From contig LT599022.1 of assembly GCA_900079695.1 (NCBI GenBank), forward strand, positions 3,721,318 to 3,785,317: a stretch of DNA of 64,000 nt, read 5' to 3'. The notes beneath the pieces were generated by a model. That model was not told the origin of the DNA. It saw only the letters and a program-made list of their open reading frames with translations, and ran no database searches. A program made the translations under genes and the position numbers. Origin of the DNA: an uncultured Alphaproteobacteria bacterium. GTDB taxonomy: Bacteria > Pseudomonadota > Alphaproteobacteria > Rhodospirillales > Rhodospirillaceae. Shown here piece after piece: positions 1 to 7,950 of this stretch. How positions within the stretch are numbered: position 1 is the stretch's first letter; each line of letters begins with the position of its first letter.

Positions 1-10
1 GCGCGGCCGC

Positions 11-391
11 TCAGTCATCGCCGCGCTCCTTCAGCACCTCCCCGGCGATGCGGAAACCGTCGATCGCGGCGGGAACGCCGCAGTAGATCGCCACCTGCAG
101 CAGAACTTCGGAGATTTCCGCCGGCGTGACGCCGTTGTTGAGCGCGCCGCCGACGTGGAGACGGAGCTCGTGCGGGCGGTTGAGCGCCGAGATCATTGCG
201 AGGTTGATCAGCGAACGGGTCCTGCGGTCGAGTCCCTCGCGGCCCCAGACGTGGCCCCAGCAGTAGGTGGTGGTGAGCTCCTGCATCGGCCGGTTGAAGT
301 CGGTGGCGTTGGCGATCGCGGCGTCGACGTAGTCCGCGCCCAGCACGTCGCGGCGGATTTTCAGGCCCTTCTCGTAAAGATCGCGGTCCAT
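11..391 (-). CDS. Carboxymuconolactone decarboxylase-family protein
   Basis: A 126-aa AhpD/CMD-fold protein. The family includes 4-carboxymuconolactone decarboxylase of the protocatechuate pathway and peroxidase-like relatives. The core ITYCWGHVWGREGLD-like stretch (here TYCWGHVWGREGLDRRTRSL) followed by NRPHELRLHVGGALNNGVTPAEI and a C-terminal helix matches the gamma-CMD subtype, which lacks the CxxC of AhpD. I start at MDRDLYEKG (ATG complement of 389-391); a longer frame upstream would run into the neighbouring GntR gene. It lies 5 bp downstream of that repressor gene and is co-directional, so it is probably co-transcribed. Substrate is not determinable; an aromatic or ring-cleavage product is inferred only from family and context. 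Confidence 0.85.
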   Translation of the reverse strand: MDRDLYEKGLKIRRDVLGADYVDAAIANATDFNRPMQELTTTYCWGHVWGREGLDRRTRSLINLAMISALNRPHELRLHVGGALNNGVTPAEISEVLLQVAIYCGVPAAIDGFRIAGEVLKERGDD

Positions 392-396
392 CGGCG

Positions 397-1077
397 TTAC
401 TCCGGGTTGGTCTGCGGTTGGGAGGCGAAACTGCGGGCGACGACCTCGGCGGCGCGGGCGACGTGGCGCGCGCACAGGTGGCCCGCCTCGTCGGGATCGC
501 GCGCCTCGATCGCGGCGACGATCTCGGCGAGCTCCTTCAGGGTGTCGGGCAGCCGCCCGGGATGGCTGAGCGAGTACCGGCGCAGCAGGGTGATGCGATT
601 GTTGAGCTGGGTCAGCATCTTGCCGACGACACGGTTGCCGCAGCCTTCGAGCAGGATGTCGTAGAAGCCGTTCTTGGCGGCCAGGATGTTGGCGGCGGCG
701 TCGGGGGTGTGGAGATAGTTGAGGTGCAGCCGCAGGCGGCGCACCAGCGCATCCGGCGCGTGGCGGGCGAAGCCCTCGGCGGCGAGCGCTTCGAGCGCGC
801 CGCGCACCTGATAGATCTCGCGCGCCTCGGCCTCGGTGATGCGCGCCACCGATGGCCCCTTGTGCGGCACCGTGACGATCAGCCCCTCGGCCTGGAGGTG
901 TTGCAGCGCCTCGCGCAACAGGGTGCGGCTGATGCCGAGGCGGTCGCAGAGTTCGCGCTCGACCAGCTTCTCGCCGGGTTCGAAGTCGCCGTAGAGAATC
1001 GCCTCGCGCAGGCGGTCGGTCACCTGCTGGCGGAGGGAGGAGGCCTCCCGGGGGATGTGAAGGTCGAGCGTGGTCAT
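397..1077 (-). CDS. GntR-family transcriptional regulator, FCD (FadR) subfamily
   Basis: A 226-aa repressor. It has an N-terminal winged helix (roughly residues 10-75, with LREAILYGDFEPGEKLVERE and LGISRTLLREALQHLQAEGL) and a C-terminal all-helical FCD ligand domain (about residues 90-215). FCD domains typically bind organic acids through Asp/Asn and His residues coordinating a metal. I start at MTTLDLHIP (1077); an in-frame ATG at 1092 would add five residues. The gene diverges from the Liv-type transporter at 1333, and two copies of a FadR-type operator lie in the space between. By location it should repress both directions and respond to the transported or degraded compound. Confidence 0.88.
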   Translation of the reverse strand: MTTLDLHIPREASSLRQQVTDRLREAILYGDFEPGEKLVERELCDRLGISRTLLREALQHLQAEGLIVTVPHKGPSVARITEAEAREIYQVRGALEALAAEGFARHAPDALVRRLRLHLNYLHTPDAAANILAAKNGFYDILLEGCGNRVVGKMLTQLNNRITLLRRYSLSHPGRLPDTLKELAEIVAAIEARDPDEAGHLCARHVARAAEVVARSFASQPQTNPE

Positions 1078-1092
1078 GCCATTTTCTCGCAT

Positions 1093-1105
1093 ATTGTCGT
1101 ACAAT
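1093..1105. promoter_or_regulatory. Predicted GntR/FCD operator, copy 1
   Basis: The sequence ATTGTCGTACAAT is an inverted repeat (ATTGT-N3-ACAAT). FadR-subfamily regulators commonly bind TNGTNNNACNA, which this contains. It lies 16 bp upstream of the repressor start at 1077, where binding would give autoregulation. The exact reverse complement occurs again at 1247-1259. Confidence 0.7.
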
Positions 1106-1246
1106 CTGTCAAATGCCTTGATGTGACGGGGGTGTCGCAACGCCCATAATGCCATCAAAGGGCGCAACAAATCCAAGAAAATTCAGGAAAATACGGGCCC
1201 GTGAGAGTGCCTTGAAGGCAAGTCGGCAATATGGGTGAAGGAATAA

Positions 1247-1259
1247 ATTGTACGACAAT
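1247..1259. promoter_or_regulatory. Predicted GntR/FCD operator, copy 2
   Basis: ATTGTACGACAAT is the exact reverse complement of the site at 1093-1105 and keeps the ATTGT-N3-ACAAT form. It lies about 75 bp upstream of the transporter's first gene (start 1333). A further half-site-like stretch, CGTGCAAT, follows at 1260-1267. Two matched sites 154 bp apart could allow looping between the divergent promoters; that is inference. Confidence 0.7.
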
Positions 1260-1332
1260 CGTGCAATCATCATTGACTCGCGCCGCCTCCCGTGGGCATG
1301 GTGATCGGAAAACCGCCATTCGGGAGGTTCTC

Positions 1333-2571
1333 ATGGCACACGATGCGAGTAACTATCGTTCCAGGAGTTTGCGTCTCGGGCGGCGCACGCTGCTCGCCGC
1401 GGGCGGCGCGGCGCTCGCGATGCCCTACGTCTCGCGCGCCGGATTCGCCGCCGACGCGATCAACGTCGGCGTGGTGCAGCCGCTCTCGGGGGCGAACGCC
1501 CAGTTCGGCATCAATTCCCGCAACGCCATCGAACTGGTCGCCGAGGAGATCAACGCCGCCGGCGGGATCAAGGCGATGGGCGGCGCGAAGATCAACCTGA
1601 TCGTCGCCGACGCCACTTCGACCCCCACCACCGCCGCGACCGTGGCGCAGCGGATGATTTCGCAGAACAACGTCGTCGCGGTGCTGGGGGCGTTCGCGTC
1701 GTCGCTGTCGCTGGCGATTTCCGAAGTCACCGAGCGCCGCGGCATTCCGCTGCTGACGATGTCGTTCACCGATCAGCTCACCGAGCGCGGCTTCAAGAAC
1801 GTCTTCCAGATCGTCTCCAAGGGCTCGGCGCTCGGCCGCGCCCAGGTGGAGGATTCGATCGCGCTCGCCAGGCAGTCGGGCGAGGAGGTGCGGAAGATCG
1901 CGATCCTCTACGAGGACACCGCCTACGGCACTTCCCAGGCCGAGGGCCTGCGCGCCGCGGCGAAGGCCGCGAACATCGAGATCGCCGTCGACGAGGGCTA
2001 TCCCCACGGCATCACCGACGTCACGCCGCTGGTCAACAAGCTGCGCACCTCGGGGGCGCAACTGGTGTTCCCGGTCTCCTACCTCAACGATTCGATCCTG
2101 ATCGTGCGGACGATGCGCCAGCAGGGGGTGACGATTCCCACCGTCGGCGGCGCGGCGGGCTACGTCATCCCCGATTTCGTTCAGGCCCTCGGCGATCTCG
2201 CCGACGGCGTGCTCTCGATCGCGCCCGCCAACTACGACCAGGCGCCGGAGTATACCGGGCGCTTCCGCAAGCGGTTCGGCTATTTCATGGTGCACGAGGC
2301 GATCGAGCACGCGGCGCTGATGGGGTGTCTCGCGGGCGCTCTCGAACGGGCGAAGTCGAGGGACCCCGCGGCGGTGCGCGAGGCGCTGCTCGCCCACACC
2401 TTCGATACCGGCTGGGCGACGGTGATGACCGGCGGCGCGGTGAAGTTCGACGCCACCGGTCACAACGTCAACGCCTTCCCGGTGATGGTGCAGTGGCAGA
2501 ACCGCGAGCTGGCGACGGTGTTCCCGAAAAAGGTCGCCAAGGCCGAGGCGCTTTGGCCGAAGCGCGGCTAG
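1333..2571 (+). CDS. Branched-chain amino acid-type ABC transporter substrate-binding protein, Tat-exported
   Basis: A 412-aa periplasmic type-I binding protein (Peripla_BP_6/LivJ superfamily). The N-terminus carries twin arginines at residues 17-18 (LGRRTLLAAGG), a hydrophobic stretch and a likely cleavage near FAADA, consistent with Tat export. The mature part begins INVGVVQPLSGANAQFG and keeps the typical AAEVAQRMISQ-like and ILYEDTAYG elements. I chose ATG 1333 because a good GGAGG lies 8 bp upstream; the open frame continues upstream but crosses the operator. It opens a five-gene Liv cluster. Given the CMD-type neighbour and repressor, the ligand could be an aromatic acid rather than a branched-chain amino acid. 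Confidence 0.9.
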   Translation: MAHDASNYRSRSLRLGRRTLLAAGGAALAMPYVSRAGFAADAINVGVVQPLSGANAQFGINSRNAIELVAEEINAAGGIKAMGGAKINLIVADATSTPTTAATVAQRMISQNNVVAVLGAFASSLSLAISEVTERRGIPLLTMSFTDQLTERGFKNVFQIVSKGSALGRAQVEDSIALARQSGEEVRKIAILYEDTAYGTSQAEGLRAAAKAANIEIAVDEGYPHGITDVTPLVNKLRTSGAQLVFPVSYLNDSILIVRTMRQQGVTIPTVGGAAGYVIPDFVQALGDLADGVLSIAPANYDQAPEYTGRFRKRFGYFMVHEAIEHAALMGCLAGALERAKSRDPAAVREALLAHTFDTGWATVMTGGAVKFDATGHNVNAFPVMVQWQNRELATVFPKKVAKAEALWPKRG

Positions 2572-2584
2572 CGGGGCGGGGCGG

Positions 2585-3451
2585 ATGATCCAATGGCTCC
2601 AGGCGCTGGTGGACGGCATACTCGTCGGCGGCGTCTACGCGATCGTGTCGAGCGGACTGTCGCTGGTGTTCGGGATCATGGGCGTGGTCAACTTCGCCCA
2701 TGCCGAATTCCTGATGGTGGGGATGTTCGTGGCGTGGTTCGCCTGGGCGTGGCTCGGCATCGACCCGCTGCTCGGCTCGCTGATCGCGCTGGTGGTGGTG
2801 TTCGCGCTCGGCGCGGGGATCCAGCGCGTCCTCATCCGCCCGATCCTCAAGGCGCCGCAGGTGGCGCAGATCTTTCTCACCGTCGGCCTGCTGTTCTGCC
2901 TGGAGAACGGCGCGCTGCTGCTGTTCGGCGCCAACTACCGCTCGGTCGTCACCCCCTATCAGACCGAAAGCCTGCGCCTCGGGCCGATCATCGTCAGCCT
3001 GCCGTACCTGTTCGCGTTCCTGATGTCGGGGGTGTCGGGCGGGCTGCTGTGGGCGTTCCTGCGCTTCTCCCGCACCGGCCGGGCGATGCGGGCCACCGCG
3101 CTCGACCCGATGGCGGCGAAGCTCGTCGGCATCGACACCGACCGCATGCACCAGATCGCCTTCGGTCTCGGCGTCGGGCTGACCGCCTTCGGCGGCGCGG
3201 TGATCCTGCCGTATCTCACCGTCTATCCGGCGGTGGGGGCGCAGTACGTGGTGCTGATGTTCACCGTCGTCGTGCTCGGCGGCCTCGGCTCGGTCGCCGG
3301 AGCGGCGGCGGGCGGCGTCGCGGTCGGGGTGATCCAGGCGCTGTCGGCGCTGGTGTTCCCGGTGCAGCTTCAGAACCTCGTGCTGTTCCTGGTGTTCATC
3401 GCGGTGCTGGCGTTGCGGCCCCAGGGGCTGCTGAAAGGAGCGAGTGCATGA
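2585..3451 (+). CDS. livH: Branched-chain amino acid ABC transporter permease, LivH family
   Basis: A 288-aa inner-membrane permease with about eight hydrophobic segments. The N-terminal LVDGILVGGVYAIVSSGLSLVFGIMGVVNFAHAEF is the family hallmark (the GlmNFAHG/E loop), and the C-terminal VVLGGLGSVAGAAAGG is the loop that contacts the ATPases. Length is normal for LivH. It starts 13 bp after the binding-protein gene, and its stop overlaps the start of livM (ATGA at 3448-3451), indicating translational coupling. The gene symbol reflects family membership, not demonstrated substrate. Confidence 0.92.
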   Translation: MIQWLQALVDGILVGGVYAIVSSGLSLVFGIMGVVNFAHAEFLMVGMFVAWFAWAWLGIDPLLGSLIALVVVFALGAGIQRVLIRPILKAPQVAQIFLTVGLLFCLENGALLLFGANYRSVVTPYQTESLRLGPIIVSLPYLFAFLMSGVSGGLLWAFLRFSRTGRAMRATALDPMAAKLVGIDTDRMHQIAFGLGVGLTAFGGAVILPYLTVYPAVGAQYVVLMFTVVVLGGLGSVAGAAAGGVAVGVIQALSALVFPVQLQNLVLFLVFIAVLALRPQGLLKGASA

Positions 3452-4458
3452 GCGAGGCGCTTGCCCTCGGCCGCCGCGTCGCCGCCCGGCCCGGCCGCAG
3501 CGCCGCCCTCGGCTTCGCGCTCGCGGCGCTGGTGCTGGCGCCGCTCGGGCTCGACCCGCAGGGCTACGCGATCCGCGTGCTGACCCTGACGCTGCTGTTC
3601 GCGGCGATGGGGCAGGCGTGGAACATCGTCGGCGGCCTCGCCAACCAGATCTCCCTCGGCCATGCCGGGTTCTTCGGCATCGGCGCCTACGCCTCCACCA
3701 TCCTGCTGCGCGATTTCGGCCTCTCGCCCTGGCTCGGGATGCTCTGCGGGATGGCGCTCGCGGCGGCGGCGGCGGCGCTGCTCGCGGTTCCCACCTTCCG
3801 CCTCAAGGGACACTATTTCGCGCTCGTCACCCTGGCGTTCGGCGAGGTGATGCGGGTGATCGCCAACGCCTGGTCGTCGGTCACCGGCGGGCCGGTCGGC
3901 CTGTCGGTGCCGTTCGCGCCCAACAGCCTGTGGATGTTCCAGTTCAACGCCGCGCGGCCGTACTACTACATCTGCCTCGCCGCGCTGGTACTCGTCACCC
4001 TGGCGTTCTGGCGGATCAAGTCGGGCGCGCTCGGCTACCGCCTGCGCGCGATCAAGGAGAACCCGGACGCCGCCGAGGTGATCGGCGTCGACACCTTCCG
4101 CGCCAAGCTCCAGGCCGGGCTCGCCTCGGCGGCGCTGACCGCCGGGCTCGGCACCGTCTACGCCCAGTTCAGCTACTTCTTCGATCCCGACACGATCTTC
4201 GGCGTCGCGACGATCTCGGTGCGGATCGCGCTGATCGCGATCGTCGGCGGCGTCGGCCTGACCTTCGGCCCGATCGTCGGCGCGTTCTTCATCATCCCGA
4301 TCGAGGAACTCGCCAACGCCGCCCTCGCCGGGCGCGCCGCCGGGCTTTCGGCGTTCGTCTACGGCGCGGTGCTGATCGCGGTGATCCTGCTCAAGCCCGA
4401 GGGATTGCTGGCGTTGTTCGCCGACCTCGCGCGGCGCTGGCGGGAGCGGCGGCGATGA
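3448..4458 (+). CDS. livM: Branched-chain amino acid ABC transporter permease, LivM family
   Basis: A 336-aa second permease of the Liv system. It contains the family segments [49 protein letters not shown] and [23 protein letters not shown]. About nine or ten hydrophobic helices are visible. The start ATG at 3448 overlaps the livH stop, and its own TGA overlaps the livG start (ATGA, 4455-4458), so three genes are translationally linked. It pairs with LivH to form the membrane channel driven by the two ATPases. Confidence 0.92.
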   Translation: MSEALALGRRVAARPGRSAALGFALAALVLAPLGLDPQGYAIRVLTLTLLFAAMGQAWNIVGGLANQISLGHAGFFGIGAYASTILLRDFGLSPWLGMLCGMALAAAAAALLAVPTFRLKGHYFALVTLAFGEVMRVIANAWSSVTGGPVGLSVPFAPNSLWMFQFNAARPYYYICLAALVLVTLAFWRIKSGALGYRLRAIKENPDAAEVIGVDTFRAKLQAGLASAALTAGLGTVYAQFSYFFDPDTIFGVATISVRIALIAIVGGVGLTFGPIVGAFFIIPIEELANAALAGRAAGLSAFVYGAVLIAVILLKPEGLLALFADLARRWRERRR

Positions 4459-5195
4459 CCGCCCCGATCCTCGCGGTGCGCGGCCTGACGCGGCGCTTCG
4501 GCGGCCTCACCGCGGTCAACGACGTGTCGTTCGATCTCGCGCCGGGCGAGGTTCTGGGGCTGATCGGCCCCAACGGTGCGGGCAAGACCACGCTGTTCAA
4601 CCTTCTCGTCGGCCTCCACAAGCCGACCGCCGGGTCGATCCGCCTGATGGCGGCGGAGATCGCCGGGCTCGCCCCCAACCGCGTCGCCCGCGCGGGGATG
4701 ACCAAGACCTTCCAGAACGTCGCGCTGTTTCAGGAGAGCACTGTGCTCGACAACGTCCTCACCGGCGGCCTGCTGCACGACGGCGTGGCCGCGGCGCGGC
4801 TGCGGGCGGAGGCGATCCTCGACCGCGTCGGCCTTGCGGCGATCGCGCACAAACTCGCGGGGGATCTCAGCTTTCCCGAGCGGGCGCGGGTGGAAGTGGC
4901 GCGCGCGCTGTGCACCCGCCCGGCGATCCTGCTGCTCGACGAGGTGATGGCGGCGCTCACTCCGGTCGAGATGGAGGCGTTTCTGGCGCTGGTGCGATCG
5001 TTGCGCGCCGACGGCCTCACCCTGATCGTGGTCGAGCACCACATGCACGCGATCATGACCCTGTGCGACCGCATCCTGGTGCTCAACTTCGGCGGCGTGA
5101 TCGCCGAAGGCGCGCCGCACGCGGTCGCCCACGATCCGGCGGTGATCGAGGCCTATCTCGGCAAGGCGTATGCCGCGGGAGGCGCGCATGCTTGA
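4455..5195 (+). CDS. livG: Branched-chain amino acid ABC transporter ATP-binding protein, LivG family
   Basis: A 246-aa ATPase with Walker [10 protein letters not shown] and the LivG-type segment [21 protein letters not shown]. The signature region is unusual: [15 protein letters not shown] replaces the usual LSYGxQRRLEIARAL, and Walker B reads [11 protein letters not shown] rather than LLLDEPAAGL. The H-loop (VVEHHM) is intact, so the protein is probably active; DEVMA-type Walker B variants occur in some Liv-family ATPases. It overlaps livM by 4 bp and livF by 8 bp. Confidence 0.9.
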   Translation: MTAPILAVRGLTRRFGGLTAVNDVSFDLAPGEVLGLIGPNGAGKTTLFNLLVGLHKPTAGSIRLMAAEIAGLAPNRVARAGMTKTFQNVALFQESTVLDNVLTGGLLHDGVAAARLRAEAILDRVGLAAIAHKLAGDLSFPERARVEVARALCTRPAILLLDEVMAALTPVEMEAFLALVRSLRADGLTLIVVEHHMHAIMTLCDRILVLNFGGVIAEGAPHAVAHDPAVIEAYLGKAYAAGGAHA

Positions 5196-5889
5196 GATCG
5201 GCGATCTTCATGCCGCCTACGACAAGGCCGAGGTGCTGCACGGCGTGTCGCTGACCGTCGGGGCGGGCGAATTCGTCTGCGTGATCGGCGCCAACACTGC
5301 GGGCAAGAGCACTCTGCTGCGGTGCATCTCGCGCCTGATTCCGTCGCGCGGACGGATCGTCTTCGACGGCGCCGACCTCGCGCGCCTGCCCGCGCACCGC
5401 GTGCCCGGCCTCGGCATCGCCCACGTGCCCGAGGGGCGGCACGTGTTCGGCGGCATGTCGGTGGAGGACAACCTGCGCGCCGGGGGCTACGCGCTCGGCC
5501 GCCGCGCCGATCTCGAAGCGCCGCTGGCGCGGGTCTACGCGCTGTTTCCGCGCCTCGCCGAGCGCCGCACGCAACTCGCCGGGACGCTCTCGGGCGGCGA
5601 GCAGCAGATGGTCGCGCTCGGCCGCGCGCTGATGCTGTCGCCGCGCCTGCTGGTGCTCGACGAGCCGAGCCACGGCCTCGCGCCGATCGTCGTCGAGGAA
5701 CTGCACCGCAAGCTCGTCGAGATCCACAGGGCGGGCGTGTCGATTCTTCTGGTCGAGCAGAACGTCGCGGTCAGCCTTGCGGTGGCGGAGCGCGGCTACG
5801 TGCTGCAGTCGGGGCGGGTCGTGCTCGAAGGGCGCGCGGCGGAGCTTGCGGCCGACGACCGGGTGCGCGCGGCGTACCTCGGCATCTGA
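5188..5889 (+). CDS. livF: Branched-chain amino acid ABC transporter ATP-binding protein, LivF family
   Basis: A 233-aa ATPase and last gene of the Liv cluster. Walker A is GANTAGKST (Thr where Gly is usual, still GxxxxGKS), followed by the LivF signature region GIAHVPEGRHVFGGMSVEDNL, signature TLSGGEQQMVALGRALM and Walker B LLVLDEPSHGLAP. I start at [17 protein letters not shown] because GGGAGG lies 6 bp upstream inside the livG end; an upstream in-frame ATG would add six residues. It heterodimerises with LivG. Confidence 0.92.
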   Translation: MLEIGDLHAAYDKAEVLHGVSLTVGAGEFVCVIGANTAGKSTLLRCISRLIPSRGRIVFDGADLARLPAHRVPGLGIAHVPEGRHVFGGMSVEDNLRAGGYALGRRADLEAPLARVYALFPRLAERRTQLAGTLSGGEQQMVALGRALMLSPRLLVLDEPSHGLAPIVVEELHRKLVEIHRAGVSILLVEQNVAVSLAVAERGYVLQSGRVVLEGRAAELAADDRVRAAYLGI

Positions 5890-5904
5890 GCCGCTTGACC
5901 GGAT

Positions 5905-5942
5905 TTTCGATACGGTTTAGATATATCGAAATCGTATCGAAA
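5905..5942. promoter_or_regulatory. Inverted-repeat operator upstream of the PadR gene
   Basis: TTTCGATACG (5905-5914) and its exact reverse complement CGTATCGAAA (5933-5942) flank an AT-rich centre containing ATATATCGA. The right arm runs directly into the AAAGGAGG ribosome-binding site of the regulator at 5956. This is the arrangement expected of an autorepressed PadR gene. The AT-rich composition stands out sharply from its surroundings. Confidence 0.7.
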
Positions 5943-5955
5943 AAAGGAGGAGCGC

Positions 5956-6507
5956 ATGTTCGGTCATCACCATGGCCGCCACGGCTCGCGGCACTGCGAG
6001 GAGCGCGGCGAACGGCGCGAACGCTTCGGCCATCGGCGCGGCGGCGGTTTCGGCCGCCTGTTCGCCCACGGCGATCTGCACCTCGTCGTGCTGTACCTGA
6101 TCTCCGAGCAGCCGCGCCACGGCTACGACCTGATCAAGGCGATTTCCGAGCGGGTCGGCGGCGCGTATTCGCCGAGCCCGGGGACGATCTATCCGGCCCT
6201 CGCGATGCTGTGGGAGCAGGGCTACGCCGAAGTTTCGCCGGGCGAGGGCGGCCGCAAGGTCTACGCCGCGACCGCGGACGGCCGCGCCTACCTCGACCAG
6301 AACCGCGACGCGGTCGAGACCCTGCTGGAGCGGATGGGCGAGGCGGGCCGGTGCGCCGCCGAACCCCCCGCGATCCTGCGGGCGCGCGAGAACCTGCGCT
6401 TCGCTCTCGACCTGCGCCTGCGCGGCGGCGGGCTGTCCGACGACGCGGCGCGGGCGATCGCGGCGATTCTCGATCGTGCCGCGGCCGAGATCGAAGGCGC
6501 GCGATGA
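5956..6507 (+). CDS. PadR-family regulator with His-rich N-terminus (YqjI-like)
   Basis: A 183-aa PadR-type winged-helix protein. The first 30 residues are rich in His, Arg and a Cys (HHHGRHGSRHCEERG), then GDLHLVVLYLISEQPRHGYDLIKAI and YSPSPGTIYPALAMLWEQGY form the PadR DNA-binding domain. The architecture matches E. coli YqjI, a nickel-responsive repressor whose His/Cys-rich extension binds metal. Metal sensing is therefore a reasonable inference, not shown here. RBS AAAGGAGG is 7 bp upstream, directly behind the inverted repeat. No ferric reductase gene (the YqjI target in E. coli) is adjacent. Its stop overlaps the next small ORF. Confidence 0.87.
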   Translation: MFGHHHGRHGSRHCEERGERRERFGHRRGGGFGRLFAHGDLHLVVLYLISEQPRHGYDLIKAISERVGGAYSPSPGTIYPALAMLWEQGYAEVSPGEGGRKVYAATADGRAYLDQNRDAVETLLERMGEAGRCAAEPPAILRARENLRFALDLRLRGGGLSDDAARAIAAILDRAAAEIEGAR

Positions 6508-6665
6508 ACGGCCGCCAGATCCGGGCGCGGCTGCGCGAGCTCGCGGTCGAACGCCGTCTCGGCCGGTTGCGCGCCGCGCCGCCGGCCGAAACCTCCGGCG
6601 CGGCGGAAACGCCGTCCGCACCGGAACCGCCGAAACCCAAACCGGCCGCCGCCGACGGCGGATGA
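6504..6665 (+). CDS. Small hypothetical protein, 53 aa
   Basis: An ATGA overlap couples this frame to the PadR gene. The protein has a basic, helical N-terminal half (NGRQIRARLRELAVERRLGRLRAA) and a Pro/Ala/Glu-rich tail. No family recognised. Its tight coupling suggests it is real and co-expressed with the regulator; very short low-complexity proteins of this kind can also be spurious in GC-rich DNA. Confidence 0.45.
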   Translation: MNGRQIRARLRELAVERRLGRLRAAPPAETSGAAETPSAPEPPKPKPAAADGG

Positions 6666-6694
6666 CCCGACGGCCGTCAGCGAAGGAGACCGCG

Positions 6695-7630
6695 ATGAAG
6701 ACGACCGCAGCAGTGGTTCAGGACGCCTCGGTGCCGTTCGACGCCGAGGCCGCCGCGGCGCGCGCCGCCGCCCGCATCGCCGAGGCGGCGGACCGGGGTG
6801 CGCGGCTGGTGGCGTTTCCCGAGGCGTTCGTCGGCGGCTATCCCAAGGGCGCCAACTTCGAGATCGCGGTGGGGATGCGCACCCCGGCCGGGCGCGACGC
6901 CTTCCGCCGCTGCTTCGACGGCGCGATCGCGGTACCGGGGCCGGTCACCGAGCGCCTCGGCCGCGCCGCCCGCGCCGCGCGCGCCCACGTGGTGATCGGC
7001 GTGATCGAGAAGGACGGCGGTACCCTCTACTGCACCGCGCTGTTCTTCGGCGCCGACGGATCGCTGCTGGGGCGGCACCGCAAGCTGATGCCGACCGCCG
7101 CCGAACGCCTGATGTGGGGCATGGGCGACGGCTCGACGCTGCCGGTGTTCGACACTCCGGCGGGCCGCCTCGGCGCGGTGATCTGCTGGGAGAACTACAT
7201 GCCGATGCTGCGCATGGCGATGTACGCCAAGGGCGTGACCGTCTACTGCGCGCCCACCGCCGACGACCGCGAAACCTGGCTGCCGACGATGCGCCACATC
7301 GCCCTCGAAGGCCGCTGCTTCGTGCTCTCCGCCTGTCAGGCGATCCGCCGCTCCGCGTTCCCCGAGGGGTACGTGGCGGTCGACGACGACGGCGGCGGCG
7401 ACAACGACCGTTGGCTGATGCGCGGCGGCAGCGCGATCGTCGGCCCCCTCGGCGAGGTGCTCGCCGGACCGGTGTGGGAGGAGAGCGCGATCCTCACCGC
7501 CGAGCTCGACTTCGACGACCTCGCCCGCGCGCGCTTCGACTTCGACGTCGCCGGGCACTATGCGCGGCCCGACGTCTTCACCCTGTCGGTCGACGAGCGG
7601 CCGCGCGCCGCGGTGCGATCCGCCACCTAG
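6695..7630 (+). CDS. Nitrilase
   Basis: A 311-aa carbon-nitrogen hydrolase of the nitrilase branch (nitrile to carboxylic acid plus ammonia). The catalytic triad is visible: Glu43 in FPEAF, Lys130 in HRKLMPT and Cys164 in ICWENYMP. The CWEN(Y/L)MP context is typical of true nitrilases rather than amidases or ureidopropionases. Length fits the family. Start ATG 6695 has AAGGAGA 7 bp upstream. It is the last gene before a GC-rich inverted repeat and is followed by a TRAP carboxylate uptake system. The physiological nitrile is unknown. Confidence 0.9.
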   Translation: MKTTAAVVQDASVPFDAEAAAARAAARIAEAADRGARLVAFPEAFVGGYPKGANFEIAVGMRTPAGRDAFRRCFDGAIAVPGPVTERLGRAARAARAHVVIGVIEKDGGTLYCTALFFGADGSLLGRHRKLMPTAAERLMWGMGDGSTLPVFDTPAGRLGAVICWENYMPMLRMAMYAKGVTVYCAPTADDRETWLPTMRHIALEGRCFVLSACQAIRRSAFPEGYVAVDDDGGGDNDRWLMRGGSAIVGPLGEVLAGPVWEESAILTAELDFDDLARARFDFDVAGHYARPDVFTLSVDERPRAAVRSAT

Positions 7631-7950
7631 GCCTCCTTCCGGGATTGCCGGGTCGATCCGACGTCCGGCAATCCCCATCGGCGGGTTCGCCGCTTACGTC
7701 TTCGAGCAGAAGGGAATCGGCGCTTGGCGGGTGAACATCGCCGCCGCCGTGGACGCTCCGGCGAAACGGTGGCCGGTTCCGGCCTCTCCGTTCGAGGGGG
7801 CGGCGCGGCTGCCCCCGAAACTGCCCGAAAAATAGGCTAACGCTTTCCGTATACACGCGTTTCGGATAAAACGCTTGCACGCGCTCGCCTTCTCCCGAAC
7901 ACTCCCTATGTGTAGATTCGCCAGCACAATCCATTGGGAGGACACCGAAG
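7631..7950. other. Intergenic region with an 11-bp inverted repeat
   Basis: No convincing gene. GGGATTGCCGG (7641-7651) and CCGGCAATCCC (7665-7675) form a perfect 11-bp stem with a 13-nt loop just after the nitrilase stop. There is no T-run, so it is at best a weak terminator or an RNA-stabilising hairpin. The 3' part (from about 7830) is less GC-rich and probably holds the promoter of the TAXI operon. A good GGGAGG ribosome-binding site lies upstream of 7951. Confidence 0.5.

Noticed and set aside
7641..7675. Intrinsic terminator after the nitrilase
   Set aside because: The 11-bp stem is perfect but no T-run follows, so I list it only as an inverted repeat in the intergenic entry.
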